From: Planococcus sp. APC 4015
GTDB lineage: Bacteria > Actinomycetota > Actinomycetes > Actinomycetales > Microbacteriaceae
NCBI GenBank assembly: GCA_030407505.1
Contig: JASDDH010000031.1
Coordinates: forward strand, 1 to 38,606
Length of the DNA: 38,606 nucleotides
Direction of reading: 5' to 3'
Below are positions 1 through 8,153 of the stretch, in pieces (positions within the stretch are counted from its first letter, which is position 1; each line of letters starts with the position of its first letter). The notes under the pieces were generated by a model. That model searched no databases and was not told where the DNA came from. It worked only from the letters and a program-made list of their open reading frames with translations. Both the position numbers and the translations under genes were made by a program.

Positions 1-1454
1 TCGTTCTCGGCGGAGTCCGACGGCGCGGCATCGGATCGGGGAGAGTGGACGGTGAACTCGGACACGACGATCGATCCCTCTCCCACGAACGCGCCGACCC
101 GTCCGGTCGGACGGTCGTACAGCCGGGTGCTCAGCACGACGGAGTCGTCGAGGGTGGCCACGCAGAGGTCACCGTCGACGACCACGTCGAGGGTGTGGAC
201 TCCCGGCTCGATGCGGGCGGGGCGCTCGAGTTCGACGAAGTGCGGCACGTCGCCCGAGATCTGCCATTGCTCCGATCCCGTGCCGCGGCGCGGCCAGCGG
301 TCGAACACCAGGCGTCCCCTGCCGGGCTCCAGACGCAGGACGTACCCCTCGTCGCCGTCCTCGCTCGCCCGGAGGAGGACGCCGCACTCCGTCGTCCCCG
401 CTGCGACCTCGAGTCGGGCGCGGAGGAGGAATGACGGCGGAGCGACCACGGGGACCAGCGCGTCCGCGTACCCGTCGGGCGCGGACAGGACGGTGCCGCC
501 GGCGAGTCCGGATTCGGGCAGGTCGAAGGTGCCGGTGAACTCCCGCGGGGGGTGGAACCGGAGGGTGCCGTCCGGGCGCTGTTCCGCCTCCAGCACCGCA
601 AGCGTCCCGGCCCATTGCCAGGCGCCGTCGTCGACGGCTCCGTCGCGGGACGCGATCCACCCGAAGAAGAAGCGACGCCCGTCCCGGGCGGCGGACTTGG
701 CGGCGTAGTACGCCCGGCCGTCGAGCGAATCGTTCTCGGGGACTGTCCACGGGCCGTGGAGGCTCCGCGCCATGCGGTACCGGGTCGTGAAGGACTCGCT
801 GAACTCCGAATAGACGAGGTACCACCAGCCGTTCCACTGGAACACCTCGGGGCACTCGTGCGCGACGTAGCGACGCGGGTTCCAGAACGGCGCAGCAGGC
901 GTCCAGGAATGCAGATCGGTGGATGTGCACTGCGCGATCACGCCGCGACGCCGGTCGGACCCATCCGCGTGGCGGGCGGTGATCAGCATCCGCCAGAGCC
1001 CGCCTTCGGCATCCCAGAAGACGAAGGGATCGCGCCAGTCGGCGGTCTCGTACCCGGCGGTCGCCCCGAACGTGTCGTCGGGGTGACGCTGCCACGACTG
1101 CATGCCGTCGTGACTCGTGGCGTGCATGACCAGCTGGAGCGCAAGTCCGTCGGCACCTCGGCGGTCGGGATTCTGACCTGTGTAGAACGCGTGGTGGACC
1201 CCTGCGGAGTCCAGGACGATGCTCCCCGTGTAGATGTTGAAGTCCGCGGCCTCCTGGCCGCCGGATGCGATCGCGGGGCCGGTGTCGGCGAAGCGGACGA
1301 GATCATCGCTCAGGAGCCGGTGCCACGGCATCCCCTCCTTGGGAGTGCGGCGGGACTCGTACAGGTAGAAGAGGTGGAAGACCCCGTTCTCCTGCCACGG
1401 GATGACATCTCCCACCCACGCTCCCTCGGGACGGTAGAAGCCTCGCTGATCCAT
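1..1454 (-). CDS. Glycoside hydrolase family 32 (beta-fructosidase/levanase type), 3' end cut by window edge
   Basis: About 484 codons are visible; the gene starts at the ATG at 1454 and runs off the left edge without a stop. The product should hydrolyse beta-fructosyl linkages (sucrose, fructooligosaccharide, levan or inulin). The N-terminal five-bladed propeller signatures are visible: GDVIPW with Asp16 in the nucleophile position, WRDPFV (Arg141-Asp142-Pro143) as transition-state stabiliser, and HECPEVF (Glu200) as acid/base. A C-terminal beta-sandwich follows from about residue 330. No signal peptide is seen, so an intracellular enzyme acting on imported sugar is likely. A GAGG sequence lies 5 bases before the ATG. 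The promoter region carries two operator-like palindromes, which suggests control by a LacI-type repressor encoded elsewhere. Sucrose-6-phosphate hydrolase and exo-fructosidase cannot be told apart here. Confidence 0.88.
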   Translation of the reverse strand, partial: MDQRGFYRPEGAWVGDVIPWQENGVFHLFYLYESRRTPKEGMPWHRLLSDDLVRFADTGPAIASGGQEAADFNIYTGSIVLDSAGVHHAFYTGQNPDRRGADGLALQLVMHATSHDGMQSWQRHPDDTFGATAGYETADWRDPFVFWDAEGGLWRMLITARHADGSDRRRGVIAQCTSTDLHSWTPAAPFWNPRRYVAHECPEVFQWNGWWYLVYSEFSESFTTRYRMARSLHGPWTVPENDSLDGRAYYAAKSAARDGRRFFFGWIASRDGAVDDGAWQWAGTLAVLEAEQRPDGTLRFHPPREFTGTFDLPESGLAGGTVLSAPDGYADALVPVVAPPSFLLRARLEVAAGTTECGVLLRASEDGDEGYVLRLEPGRGRLVFDRWPRRGTGSEQWQISGDVPHFVELERPARIEPGVHTLDVVVDGDLCVATLDDSVVLSTRLYDRPTGRVGAFVGEGSIVVSEFTVHSPRSDAAPSDSAEN

Positions 1455-1490
1455 GAACACCTCGTCGCTGACGGTCCGTCGCCGGATGAT

Positions 1491-1545
1491 TAACCGGTTA
1501 TCCAGGAAAGTAGCAGGCCGCTGCGGCGTGGTCAAGCGGTTAACC
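1491..1545. promoter_or_regulatory. Paired operator-like palindromes flanking the GH32 promoter
   Basis: TAACCGGTTA at 1491-1500 is a perfect 10-bp palindrome with the central CG typical of LacI-family operators. GGTTAACC at 1538-1545 is a second palindrome. Both contain CGGTTA (1495-1500 and 1537-1542), 42 bp apart, about four helical turns. One site lies at the predicted start point and the other just upstream of the -35 box. Repressor binding is inferred; no regulator gene is visible in the window. Confidence 0.5.
1507..1535 (-). promoter_or_regulatory. Promoter of the GH32 gene
   Basis: Reading the minus strand, TTGACC (1535-1530) and TACTTT (1512-1507) are separated by exactly 17 bases, a good housekeeping sigma-factor promoter. 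Transcription would begin near 1500, about 45 bases before the ATG. Both palindromic operator candidates abut this promoter. Confidence 0.65.
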
Positions 1546-1770
1546 ACCACTGGTCGACTGGTTCGTTGCGTATCGCCGAGACTCGGCCGTACGTCGGCCA
1601 GATCGCCGACGCGCACCCTCGTCGATGCTCTGATCGCGAACGGCGACGACGGTCCTGGCCGAGTCGGCGGTTCATCGAGAGCAGTTCGGATCATCGCCGG
1701 GGGCGATGCGGCGATGCTGAGCCGACGGCAAGGGCACGCGACGATGCGCCGAGTCGGTCATCTGAAAATG
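1546..1770. other. Intergenic stretch with no recognised gene
   Basis: Between the upstream operator of the GH32 gene and the tRNA-Ser terminator I see no conserved reading frame, ribosome-binding site or RNA fold that I can support. Short open frames here have no recognisable protein character. Confidence 0.5.
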
Positions 1771-1797
1771 GAAAAACCCCCGACGAATCAGGGGTTC
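1771..1797 (-). terminator. Rho-independent terminator of tRNA-Ser
   Basis: On the minus strand AACCCC (1796-1791) pairs with GGGGTT (1780-1775) around a 10-base loop and is followed by a T run. It begins 4 bases after the encoded CCA end of the tRNA. Confidence 0.7.
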
Positions 1798-1800
1798 TTC

Positions 1801-1890
1801 TGGCGGTGACGGTGGGATTTGAACCCACGGTAGGGATTAACCTACACAACATTTCGAGTGTTGCACCTTCGGCCGCTCGGACACGTCACC
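1801..1890 (-). tRNA. tRNA-Ser (anticodon CGA)
   Basis: A 90-base class II tRNA including an encoded 3' CCA. The 7-bp acceptor stem is GGTGACG/CGTCACC, the anticodon stem CAACA/TGTTG encloses loop CTCGAAA with anticodon CGA, the long variable arm (GTAGG...CCTAC) is typical of serine tRNAs, and the T arm contains GTTCAAATC. It reads UCG codons, a frequent serine codon in this GC-rich genome. Confidence 0.95.
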
Positions 1891-1941
1891 GTTGAGTAGT
1901 TTACGACACGCCACCGGATGCCGCGAATCGAGCAAGACGTC

Positions 1942-2799
1942 TCAGGCGAGAGCGGGAACCACTTCGCCCAGCAGGTCGGTGATGGCGCTCGGCTCCCGCA
2001 TCCCGGATGCGAACACGTACGCGACCGAGAAGCCGAGCGCGCGCTGCGCGTCGAGCTGCTCGATGACGGTGGACACCGTGCTGGCGGGGGTGATCGAGAT
2101 CATCGTGGTCTTCTCGACGGTGTCGTAGTCGCGGCCGACGTCGTCGCAGTGGCGGCGCAGCACGTCGAGCTTGTGCGCGCTGTCGGGTCCGCCGAACAGG
2201 TTGCACGCGTCGGCGTACTGGGCGACGAGGCGCAGCGTCTTGCGCTCGCCTCCCCCGCCGATCATGAGATATGGATGCGGGCGCGACAGGCTCTGAGGGG
2301 AGTTGAGCGTGCGGCCCAACTGGTAGTGCTCGCCCGCGAAGGGGTCCTCCGAGTCCGACCACATCTGCAGGCAGATGCGGATGGCCTCCTCGAGGCGCTC
2401 AAACCGCTCGCGCGTCGACGGGAACCGGAAGCCGAGGCCCGCTGACTCCTCGTCGTTCCACGCCGCCCCGATCCCGAGTCCGGCGCGCCCACCCGACAGC
2501 ACGTCGAGGGTCGTCACGTCCTTCGCGAGCAGGGCGGGCTCGCGATAGGTCACGCCGGTCACGAGCGTGTGCAGCATCGCCTTCTCGGTGTGCGCGGCGA
2601 TGAATCCGAGCGTCGTGTAGGCCGAGAGCATGTCGTCCTCGGTGGGCCCGACGCCTCTGATCTGCCAGAAGTGGTCCATGACCGTGATGCGGGCGATCCC
2701 CGCCGCCTCGGCGTTGCGCACGTGCGCGGCGAGATCGCGTCCGAGGGTGGCCGGACCGCCGTTCCAGGTGAAGTCTGCGATGTGAAGTCCGAGCTGCAC
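1942..2799 (-). CDS. LLM-class (luciferase-like) F420-dependent oxidoreductase
   Basis: A 285-residue flavin/F420-dependent oxidoreductase of the luciferase-like monooxygenase superfamily, cytosolic. It starts MQLGLHIADFTW and contains the conserved MDHFWQI region and LSGGRAGLGIGAAW, as well as PYLMIGGGGERKTLRLVAQYAD near residues 185-205, a typical LLM TIM-barrel segment. It resembles the Rv1855c-like subgroup of mycobacteria (recognised from memory). The substrate is unknown. The GTG start at 2799 is supported by GGAG six bases upstream. A possible -10 box TAGCGT lies at 2850-2845. It is divergent from the exporter gene, with about 120 bp between them. An FMN-dependent role cannot be excluded. 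Confidence 0.85.
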   Translation of the reverse strand: MQLGLHIADFTWNGGPATLGRDLAAHVRNAEAAGIARITVMDHFWQIRGVGPTEDDMLSAYTTLGFIAAHTEKAMLHTLVTGVTYREPALLAKDVTTLDVLSGGRAGLGIGAAWNDEESAGLGFRFPSTRERFERLEEAIRICLQMWSDSEDPFAGEHYQLGRTLNSPQSLSRPHPYLMIGGGGERKTLRLVAQYADACNLFGGPDSAHKLDVLRRHCDDVGRDYDTVEKTTMISITPASTVSTVIEQLDAQRALGFSVAYVFASGMREPSAITDLLGEVVPALA

Positions 2800-2907
2800 G
2801 GCGATCTCCGTTCCGATGGCCGCGGGCGCGGCATCCCGAAAGCAACGCTAGCGAGCGCAGAACGGCCGAGGGCCGCGAAGACCCGCCCGTGCGTCCGCCA
2901 CCGCGAG

Positions 2908-2913
2908 TATGTT
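2908..2913 (+). promoter_or_regulatory. Leaderless promoter -10 box of the DHA2 exporter gene
   Basis: TATGTT is followed by six bases and then the GTG at 2920, so transcription would start at the start codon. This decides the start in favour of GTG 2920 over ATG 2932, which has no convincing Shine-Dalgarno sequence. Confidence 0.5.
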
Positions 2914-2919
2914 GAGCGG

Positions 2920-4293
2920 GTGACCGCGAGCATGACCACCAACCAGCGGCTGGTGCTGACGATCGCCGCCCTCGCGTCGTTCGTGGCGTTCCTCGACGGC
3001 ACCGTGGCCAACGTCGCTCTGCCGGCCATCAGCGAGGAGCTCGGAGGCGGTCTCACGACGCAGCAGTGGGTCGTCGACGCCTATCTCATCACGCTGGGGG
3101 CGCTGATCCTCGTCGCGGGCAAGGTGAGCGACGCCTACGGCCGGCCCCTCGTGCTTCGCATCGGGCTGATCGGTTTCGGTGTGGCATCCGTCGCGATCGC
3201 GCTCTCGCCCTCGGCAGAGTTCCTCATCGCGGCGCGGGCGCTCCAGGGTGGGGCGGGCGCCTTCCTCGTGCCCAGCTCACTCGCCCTCATCACCTCGACG
3301 TTCGAGGGCGCCGCGCAGAGCCGCGCGATCGGCATCTGGACGGCCATGACCACCACCGCCATGATCGCCGGTCCGGTCATCGGCGGGCTGTTCGTCGACC
3401 TGGCGTCGTGGCGGTACGCGTTCCTCATCAACGTCGTCCCGATCGCCGTCGTGCTGTGGCTGATGACACGTGCCCACATGCGCGACGTGAGAGAGCCGGA
3501 TGCCTCGATCGACTGGCTCGGAGCCGCTCTGTGCACCGTGGGTCTCGGCGCGATGGTGTTCGCGCTCATCGAACAGCCGCGTCTGGGCTGGGCGTCGCCC
3601 GCGATCTGGGTGCCGCTCGTCGGCGGCGCGCTGCTCTTCGCGGGCTTCCTGCTTCGCCAGCGCACCGTGCGCAGCCCGATCCTGCCGCTGGACATGTTCC
3701 GCGTCCGCAACTTCTGGTCGGGCAACGTGGCGACGGCCTTCATCTACGGCGCCCTCTCGCTCAACGGCTTCGTCGTCGCGGTGTACCTGCAGCAGGGCGC
3801 GGGTCTCTCCGCGACGCTGGCCGGCCTCGCGAGCCTGCCGTCCACGATCATCCTGATCCTCTTCAGCTCGCGCATCGGCGCGCTCGCCGGCTCGTGGGGG
3901 CCACGGCTCTTCATGACCGTCGGACCGATCCTCATGGGCGTCGGCGCGCTCCTGCTGCTCACCGTCGACGAGGAATTCTCGTACTGGTGGCAGGTGCTGC
4001 CGAGCATGCTGCTCACCGGCCTGGGCTTGGCGATCACGGTGTCTCCCCTGACGTCGGCGATCCTCGGCTCGATCGGGCCCGAGCGTTCGGGCATCGCCTC
4101 CGCCGTCAACAACGCGGTCTCGCGGGTGGCCGGGCTCCTCGCGATCGCGACCCTGGCCCTCATCATCGGCGGTCAGCTCGATATCGACGGATTCCACCGT
4201 GCCGCGATCGTGACCGCTGCCCTGATGGTGGCCGGCGGGCTCATCTCGTTCGCGGGCATCCGCAACCCGACGCGCGAGAAGACCGCGTCCTGA
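2920..4293 (+). CDS. MFS transporter, DHA2 (EmrB/QacA-type) drug exporter
   Basis: A 457-residue integral membrane protein with about 14 hydrophobic segments. It is probably a proton-driven exporter of the DHA2 family. The first transmembrane helix carries the family motif FLDGTVANVALPAI, followed by QQWVVDAYLI and then GKVSDAYGR, the loop 2-3 motif A region. Segment RALQGGAGAFLVPSSLALI is the usual helix 4-5 signature. The C-terminal half contains SALNGFV-like and TVSPLTSAI segments. The start is set by a leaderless promoter pattern; ATG 2932 is the alternative. No regulator of TetR or MarR type is adjacent. The substrate cannot be predicted. Confidence 0.87.
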   Translation: MTASMTTNQRLVLTIAALASFVAFLDGTVANVALPAISEELGGGLTTQQWVVDAYLITLGALILVAGKVSDAYGRPLVLRIGLIGFGVASVAIALSPSAEFLIAARALQGGAGAFLVPSSLALITSTFEGAAQSRAIGIWTAMTTTAMIAGPVIGGLFVDLASWRYAFLINVVPIAVVLWLMTRAHMRDVREPDASIDWLGAALCTVGLGAMVFALIEQPRLGWASPAIWVPLVGGALLFAGFLLRQRTVRSPILPLDMFRVRNFWSGNVATAFIYGALSLNGFVVAVYLQQGAGLSATLAGLASLPSTIILILFSSRIGALAGSWGPRLFMTVGPILMGVGALLLLTVDEEFSYWWQVLPSMLLTGLGLAITVSPLTSAILGSIGPERSGIASAVNNAVSRVAGLLAIATLALIIGGQLDIDGFHRAAIVTAALMVAGGLISFAGIRNPTREKTAS

Positions 4294-4379
4294 CGTTCTG
4301 GCACGGTCAGGTCCCGCATCGCGGGGTTCTGGCACGCCACGCCCTCGCCTCGACTCCCGGTCACTGCCAGACTGGCCGC

Positions 4380-5333
4380 ATGGCAGCCATCGAGAACTCG
4401 AAAGTCACCATCGTCGGAGCCGGAAGCGTCGGATCGAGTGCTGCGTACGCTGCTCTCATCCGAGGCTCGGCCCGTCACGTCGCCCTCTACGACATCGCGA
4501 CCGCCAAGGTCGAAGCCGAGGTGCTCGATCTGGCCCACGGCACCCAGTTCACCGGCTCGAGCGACATCATCGGCGGCAGCGACCTGTCGGTGGTCGAGGG
4601 TTCGCAGGTCGTCGTGATCACCGCCGGGGCCAAGCAGAACCCCGGCCAGACCCGCATCGAGCTGGCGGGAGTCAACGCCCGCATCATGGCCTCGATGATG
4701 CCCGATCTGCTGAGCGTCGCGCCCGACGCCGTCTACGTGCTGGTCACCAACCCCTGCGACGTGCTCACCGTGCTCGCGCAGGAGCAGACGGGCCTTCCCC
4801 CTGAGCGCATCTTCGCCTCCGGCACCGTGCTGGACACGTCGCGCCTGCGGTGGAAGCTCGGCAAGCGGGCGGGCGTCTCGACCTCGAGCGTGCACGCGTA
4901 CATCGTCGGCGAGCACGGCGACACCGAGTTCCCGCTGTGGTCGAAGGCGACCATCGGCAGCGTGCCGATCCTCGACTGGGTGACCCCCGCCGGAGACCGC
5001 ATGACGACCGACGAGCTCGACCAGATAGCGATCGACGTGCGGGATGCCGCGTACAAGGTGATCCTGGGCAAGGGCGCCACCAACTACGCCATCGGACTGT
5101 CGAGCGCACGCATCATCGAGGCGATCCTGAACGACGAGCACGCCGTCATGCCCGTCTCCCCCGTGCTGCAGGACTTCCACGGCGTGAGCGGCGTCGCCCT
5201 CTCGGTGCCGTCGATCGTGAGCGCGAAGGGCGCCTCGCCGATCCGCGAGACCCCCTTCGACGCGCGCGAGCTCGAGCTGTTCCACGCGTCCGCCGACGCT
5301 CTGCGCGAGGTCGCCGACTCGTTGCGACCCTGA
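4380..5333 (+). CDS. ldh: L-lactate dehydrogenase
   Basis: A 317-residue NAD-dependent enzyme interconverting pyruvate and L-lactate in the cytosol. The Rossmann motif GAGSVGSS lies at 13-20. The substrate loop GAKQNPGQTR has Gln86, as in lactate rather than malate dehydrogenases. NPCDVLT (Asn124), DTSRLR (Asp152, Arg155) and the catalytic His179 in GEHGDTEFPLW are all present. No Shine-Dalgarno sequence precedes the ATG, but CAGACT lies six bases upstream, so a weak leaderless promoter is possible. It follows the exporter gene in the same direction after an 86-bp gap that includes a direct repeat of GTTCTGGCACG. Confidence 0.93.
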   Translation: MAAIENSKVTIVGAGSVGSSAAYAALIRGSARHVALYDIATAKVEAEVLDLAHGTQFTGSSDIIGGSDLSVVEGSQVVVITAGAKQNPGQTRIELAGVNARIMASMMPDLLSVAPDAVYVLVTNPCDVLTVLAQEQTGLPPERIFASGTVLDTSRLRWKLGKRAGVSTSSVHAYIVGEHGDTEFPLWSKATIGSVPILDWVTPAGDRMTTDELDQIAIDVRDAAYKVILGKGATNYAIGLSSARIIEAILNDEHAVMPVSPVLQDFHGVSGVALSVPSIVSAKGASPIRETPFDARELELFHASADALREVADSLRP

Positions 5334-5452
5334 CGACTCCGGATGCCGGCGGCCCGGGGGTCGAGCCGCCGCGCCTCGGCGGAATCCCCGGTGTCGGCGA
5401 CACGCAGCACCCGGCTGTCCCCGTCGAGCACGTCGATGTCGCAACCCCGACA

Positions 5453-5458
5453 TAGCCT
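5453..5458 (+). promoter_or_regulatory. Leaderless promoter -10 box of radA
   Basis: TAGCCT is followed by GGACGC and then the ATG at 5465, placing the transcription start at the start codon. No Shine-Dalgarno sequence is present. Confidence 0.55.
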
Positions 5459-5464
5459 GGACGC

Positions 5465-6832
5465 ATGGCGGCCCGACGACCCACGCAGACCGCACCGTAC
5501 CGGTGCACCGAGTGCGGGTGGACGACGCTCAAATGGGTCGGCCGATGCGGCGAATGCCAGCAGTGGGGCACCGTCGTCGAAGCAGCCGAGCCGACCGGGC
5601 TCACCCGATCGGTGACCGCCGTGGCGCCTGGCGCGTCGCGCGCTGCGCAGCCCATCACGCACATCGACACCGCTGACGCTCCTCGTCGCACATCGGGTGT
5701 CGGCGAGTTCGACCGCGTCCTCGGCGGCGGCATCGTTCCCGGCGCGGCGATCCTGCTGTCGGGCGAACCGGGGGTCGGCAAGTCGACTCTCCTGCTCGAG
5801 GTGGCGGCCCAGTCGGCCAAGGCCGGCAGACGCGTGCTCTACGCGAGTGCCGAAGAGTCGACCGCCCAGGTGCGCCTGCGCGCCGAGCGCACCGGGGCTC
5901 TGCACGACGAGCTGTATCTCGCGGCCGAGACAGACCTAGCCACGATCCTCGGCCACGTCGACGAGGTCAAGCCCGAGCTCCTGATCGTCGACTCCGTCCA
6001 GACGGTGTCGTCGGCGATGTCCGACGGCATGGCCGGGCATCCGTCGCAGGTTCGCGAAGTGGCCGCCACACTCATCCGCATCGCGAAGGACCGCGGCATC
6101 CCGACCATCATCGTGGGCCACGTGACGAAAGACGGCACGATCGCGGGGCCTCGCATCCTCGAGCACCTCGTCGACGTCGTGTGTCACTTCGAAGGCGACC
6201 GGCAGACCTCGCTGCGTTTCGTGCGAGCCCTCAAGAACCGCTTCGGGCCGACCGACGAGGTGGGCTGCTTCGACATGACGGGCGCCGGCATCGCCGAGGT
6301 TCCCGATCCGAGCGCGCTGTTCCTCGGCCACGGCAAGGCTGAATCAGGTACCTGCGTCGCGATCGCCCTCGAGGGGCGCCGGGCGATGCCCGTCGAGGTG
6401 CAGGCCCTGACGATCGCCGCATCCGGACCCAACCCGCGCCGCATCGTCAACGGCGTCGACCACAACCGGGTGGCTATGGTGCTCGCCGTGCTCGAGAAGA
6501 AGGCCGGCATCAAGACGTCCGACCAAGACGTCTACGTGTCGACCGTCGGCGGGGTGCGCTTCACCGAGCCCGCCGCCGACCTCGCGATCGCGATCGCCGT
6601 CGCGGGCGCCGTGCGCAACGAGGCGACTCCGCGCACACTCGCGGCCGTGGGCGAGCTGAGTCTCGCCGGAGAAGTGCGGCCCGTCACCCAGGCACCCCAG
6701 CGCCGCACCGAGGCCGCGCGCCTCGGCTACACCGACGTCATCGACAACCGGTCGGGCACGCTGTCCAGCGCGCTGAACGACGTCCGCGTGCGCGTGCGCT
6801 CACGCCCGGGCGAGGGCATCCCCGAATTCTGA
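5465..6832 (+). CDS. radA: DNA repair protein RadA
   Basis: A 455-residue ATP-dependent helicase-like protein that promotes branch migration in recombinational repair together with RecA. The N-terminal zinc finger is CxxC-x10-CxxC (Cys14, Cys17, Cys28, Cys31). The RecA-like core has Walker A GEPGVGKST at 100-108 and Walker B LLIVDS near 173-178. The RadA-specific KNRFG motif lies at 257-261. The C-terminal half is Lon-protease-like without peptidase activity. Length is normal for the family. Its start is preceded by a leaderless promoter pattern. The next gene is convergent with a 10-bp gap. Confidence 0.97.
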   Translation: MAARRPTQTAPYRCTECGWTTLKWVGRCGECQQWGTVVEAAEPTGLTRSVTAVAPGASRAAQPITHIDTADAPRRTSGVGEFDRVLGGGIVPGAAILLSGEPGVGKSTLLLEVAAQSAKAGRRVLYASAEESTAQVRLRAERTGALHDELYLAAETDLATILGHVDEVKPELLIVDSVQTVSSAMSDGMAGHPSQVREVAATLIRIAKDRGIPTIIVGHVTKDGTIAGPRILEHLVDVVCHFEGDRQTSLRFVRALKNRFGPTDEVGCFDMTGAGIAEVPDPSALFLGHGKAESGTCVAIALEGRRAMPVEVQALTIAASGPNPRRIVNGVDHNRVAMVLAVLEKKAGIKTSDQDVYVSTVGGVRFTEPAADLAIAIAVAGAVRNEATPRTLAAVGELSLAGEVRPVTQAPQRRTEAARLGYTDVIDNRSGTLSSALNDVRVRVRSRPGEGIPEF

Positions 6833-6842
6833 GCCCGTGCGC

Positions 6843-7253
6843 CTACGCGTCGAGCGCGGCGATGATGTCGGCGGGCGTCGCCTGCATCGGGTGCGGGCCG
6901 GCGATGTCGAGGAACACGGTCGAGATCGTGTCGCCGTAGGCCTCGAGGAAGGCACGCAGCGCTGTCGGCGACTGCAGCGCCACGGCCGCCGGCAGGGCCT
7001 CGGGCTTGTGGACCGCGTCGCTGAACAGCAACAGGGCGATGTCACCGGTGTTCGGGTCTCGGAAGGTCCACACCTCGCCGACGTCGAGCGGGTTGTCGCG
7101 GGTGCCGGGCTTCATGAGGGGCACGACCGTGGGCCCGTGGCGCAGCGCGAAGGCGACGGCGGCCATGTCCTGGGTCTGGAGGGCATCCCCCAGCTGCGTG
7201 TTGCGGAACTCCAGGGGCGGCTTCTTCTTGCCGCGCTTCTTACCCGATGCCAT
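6843..7253 (-). CDS. Small SseB-like protein of unknown function
   Basis: A 136-residue soluble protein. It begins with a basic segment rich in Lys and Arg (MASGKKRGKKK). The middle holds VVPLMKPGTRDNPLDVGEVWTF and DIALLLFSDAVHKPEA, and the end is a hydrophobic FLEAYGDTISTVFLDIAGP segment. The alternation of predicted strands and helices and the phrase on whole-value data with LLLFSD resembles the SseB N-terminal domain (PF07179), but I cannot confirm this. A leaderless promoter (TAGGGT, six bases, ATG) supports the start. It is convergent with radA. Confidence 0.6.
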   Translation of the reverse strand: MASGKKRGKKKPPLEFRNTQLGDALQTQDMAAVAFALRHGPTVVPLMKPGTRDNPLDVGEVWTFRDPNTGDIALLLFSDAVHKPEALPAAVALQSPTALRAFLEAYGDTISTVFLDIAGPHPMQATPADIIAALDA

Positions 7254-7259
7254 GCACCA

Positions 7260-7265
7260 ACCCTA
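7260..7265 (-). promoter_or_regulatory. Leaderless promoter -10 box of the SseB-like gene
   Basis: On the minus strand TAGGGT is followed by TGGTGC and the ATG at 7253. Confidence 0.5.
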
Positions 7266-7322
7266 CGCAGATCTCGCCCGAGCACCCTGCGCGGATTCCT
7301 CAGGCGCATCCGACAGACGCCC

Positions 7323-8039
7323 TCAGCCGAGGAACCCGCGCAGCAGGGCCTCCGAACCGGCGAGATGCTCCAGGATCGCCGCCTCCGCCGCATCCGCTCG
7401 CCCCGCGAGGATCGCCGAGACGATGCGCTCGTGCTGCGCGTTGGAGTGCTCGATGTTGCGCGGCAGCAGCGGGAAGGTGTCGAGCCACCCGTTGACCGTC
7501 GCGCGATTCTCGGCGACGAGTTCGACCAGCGACGGGATGCCCGCGATCTCGGCGATCGTCAGGTGCAGGAGGGAGTCCAGCCGGCGGTAGTCGGTTTCGG
7601 ATGCCGCGGCCGCCGCTTCGTGGCGAGCCCAGAGATCTTCGCGGACGGCCGAGTCCAGGGTGCGCGAAGCCGACGCTCTCGCCGCTCCCGCCTCGAGCAC
7701 GCGGCGAAGGCCCAGGACGTCTTCGAGCTGCGCGGTCTCGACGGTGAGCGGATGCGGGGGCTGCGGCAGCGGATCCGCCACGAAGGTGCCGCCGTAGCGG
7801 CCGCGACGGCGCACGAGGAATCCGGCATCCGCCAGCTCGCGCAGCGCCTCGCGCACGGTGTCGCGGCTCACGGCGTAACGCGCGGCGAGGTCGCGCTCGG
7901 CGGGGAGCGAGGCGCCGGGCGCCACGACCCCGAGCCGGATCGTCTGCACGAGGCGCGCGACGGTGTCTTCGAGGGCGTTGCCCTCCCGCACCGGCCGGTA
8001 CACGGCCCGGCGCACCGCCGGCAGCGCCTCGTCGTTCAC
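7323..8039 (-). CDS. FadR-subfamily GntR transcriptional regulator
   Basis: A 238-residue regulator. Residues about 20-95 form the GntR winged helix-turn-helix, with the typical LPAERDLAARYAVSRDTVREALRELADAGFL core. Residues about 110-230 form an all-helical FCD effector-binding domain, with LLHLTIAEIAG and HERIVSAILAG segments that carry the metal/ligand-binding His positions. The GTG start at 8039 has GGAGGAG seven bases upstream. It lies downstream of the SDR gene in the same direction, separated by an inverted-repeat element, and is the obvious candidate for controlling the adjacent catabolic cluster. The effector, perhaps an amino alcohol or its glutamyl derivative, is unknown. Confidence 0.87.
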   Translation of the reverse strand: MNDEALPAVRRAVYRPVREGNALEDTVARLVQTIRLGVVAPGASLPAERDLAARYAVSRDTVREALRELADAGFLVRRRGRYGGTFVADPLPQPPHPLTVETAQLEDVLGLRRVLEAGAARASASRTLDSAVREDLWARHEAAAAASETDYRRLDSLLHLTIAEIAGIPSLVELVAENRATVNGWLDTFPLLPRNIEHSNAQHERIVSAILAGRADAAEAAILEHLAGSEALLRGFLG

Positions 8040-8055
8040 GTCGTCACTCCTCCCC

Positions 8056-8144
8056 TGTGCACGATGACGGCGATCCGTCGGCGACCCACCCCGGCACGCC
8101 GCGCGCGTGCGGTCGGACGACGCGTCCTGCCGACATCGTGCACA
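8056..8144. repeat. Terminal-inverted-repeat element, copy A
   Basis: TGTGCACGATG at 8056-8066 is perfectly inverted as CATCGTGCACA at 8134-8144, and the pairing continues over CGGC/GCCG with one mismatch. The left arm matches the left arm of the element at 37455-37536 at about 22 of 27 positions. It fills the gap between the SDR and FadR-type genes and could form a terminator-like hairpin. Confidence 0.6.
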
Positions 8145-8153
8145 CCGGGCGGC

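Noticed and set aside
426..434. Possible frameshift in the GH32 gene
   Set aside because: The minus-strand frame reads continuously from 1454 to the left edge with all catalytic motifs in one frame.
1453..1895. Plus-strand open frames over the GH32 upstream region and tRNA-Ser
   Set aside because: They overlap the tRNA and terminator, lack a start signal and resemble no protein.
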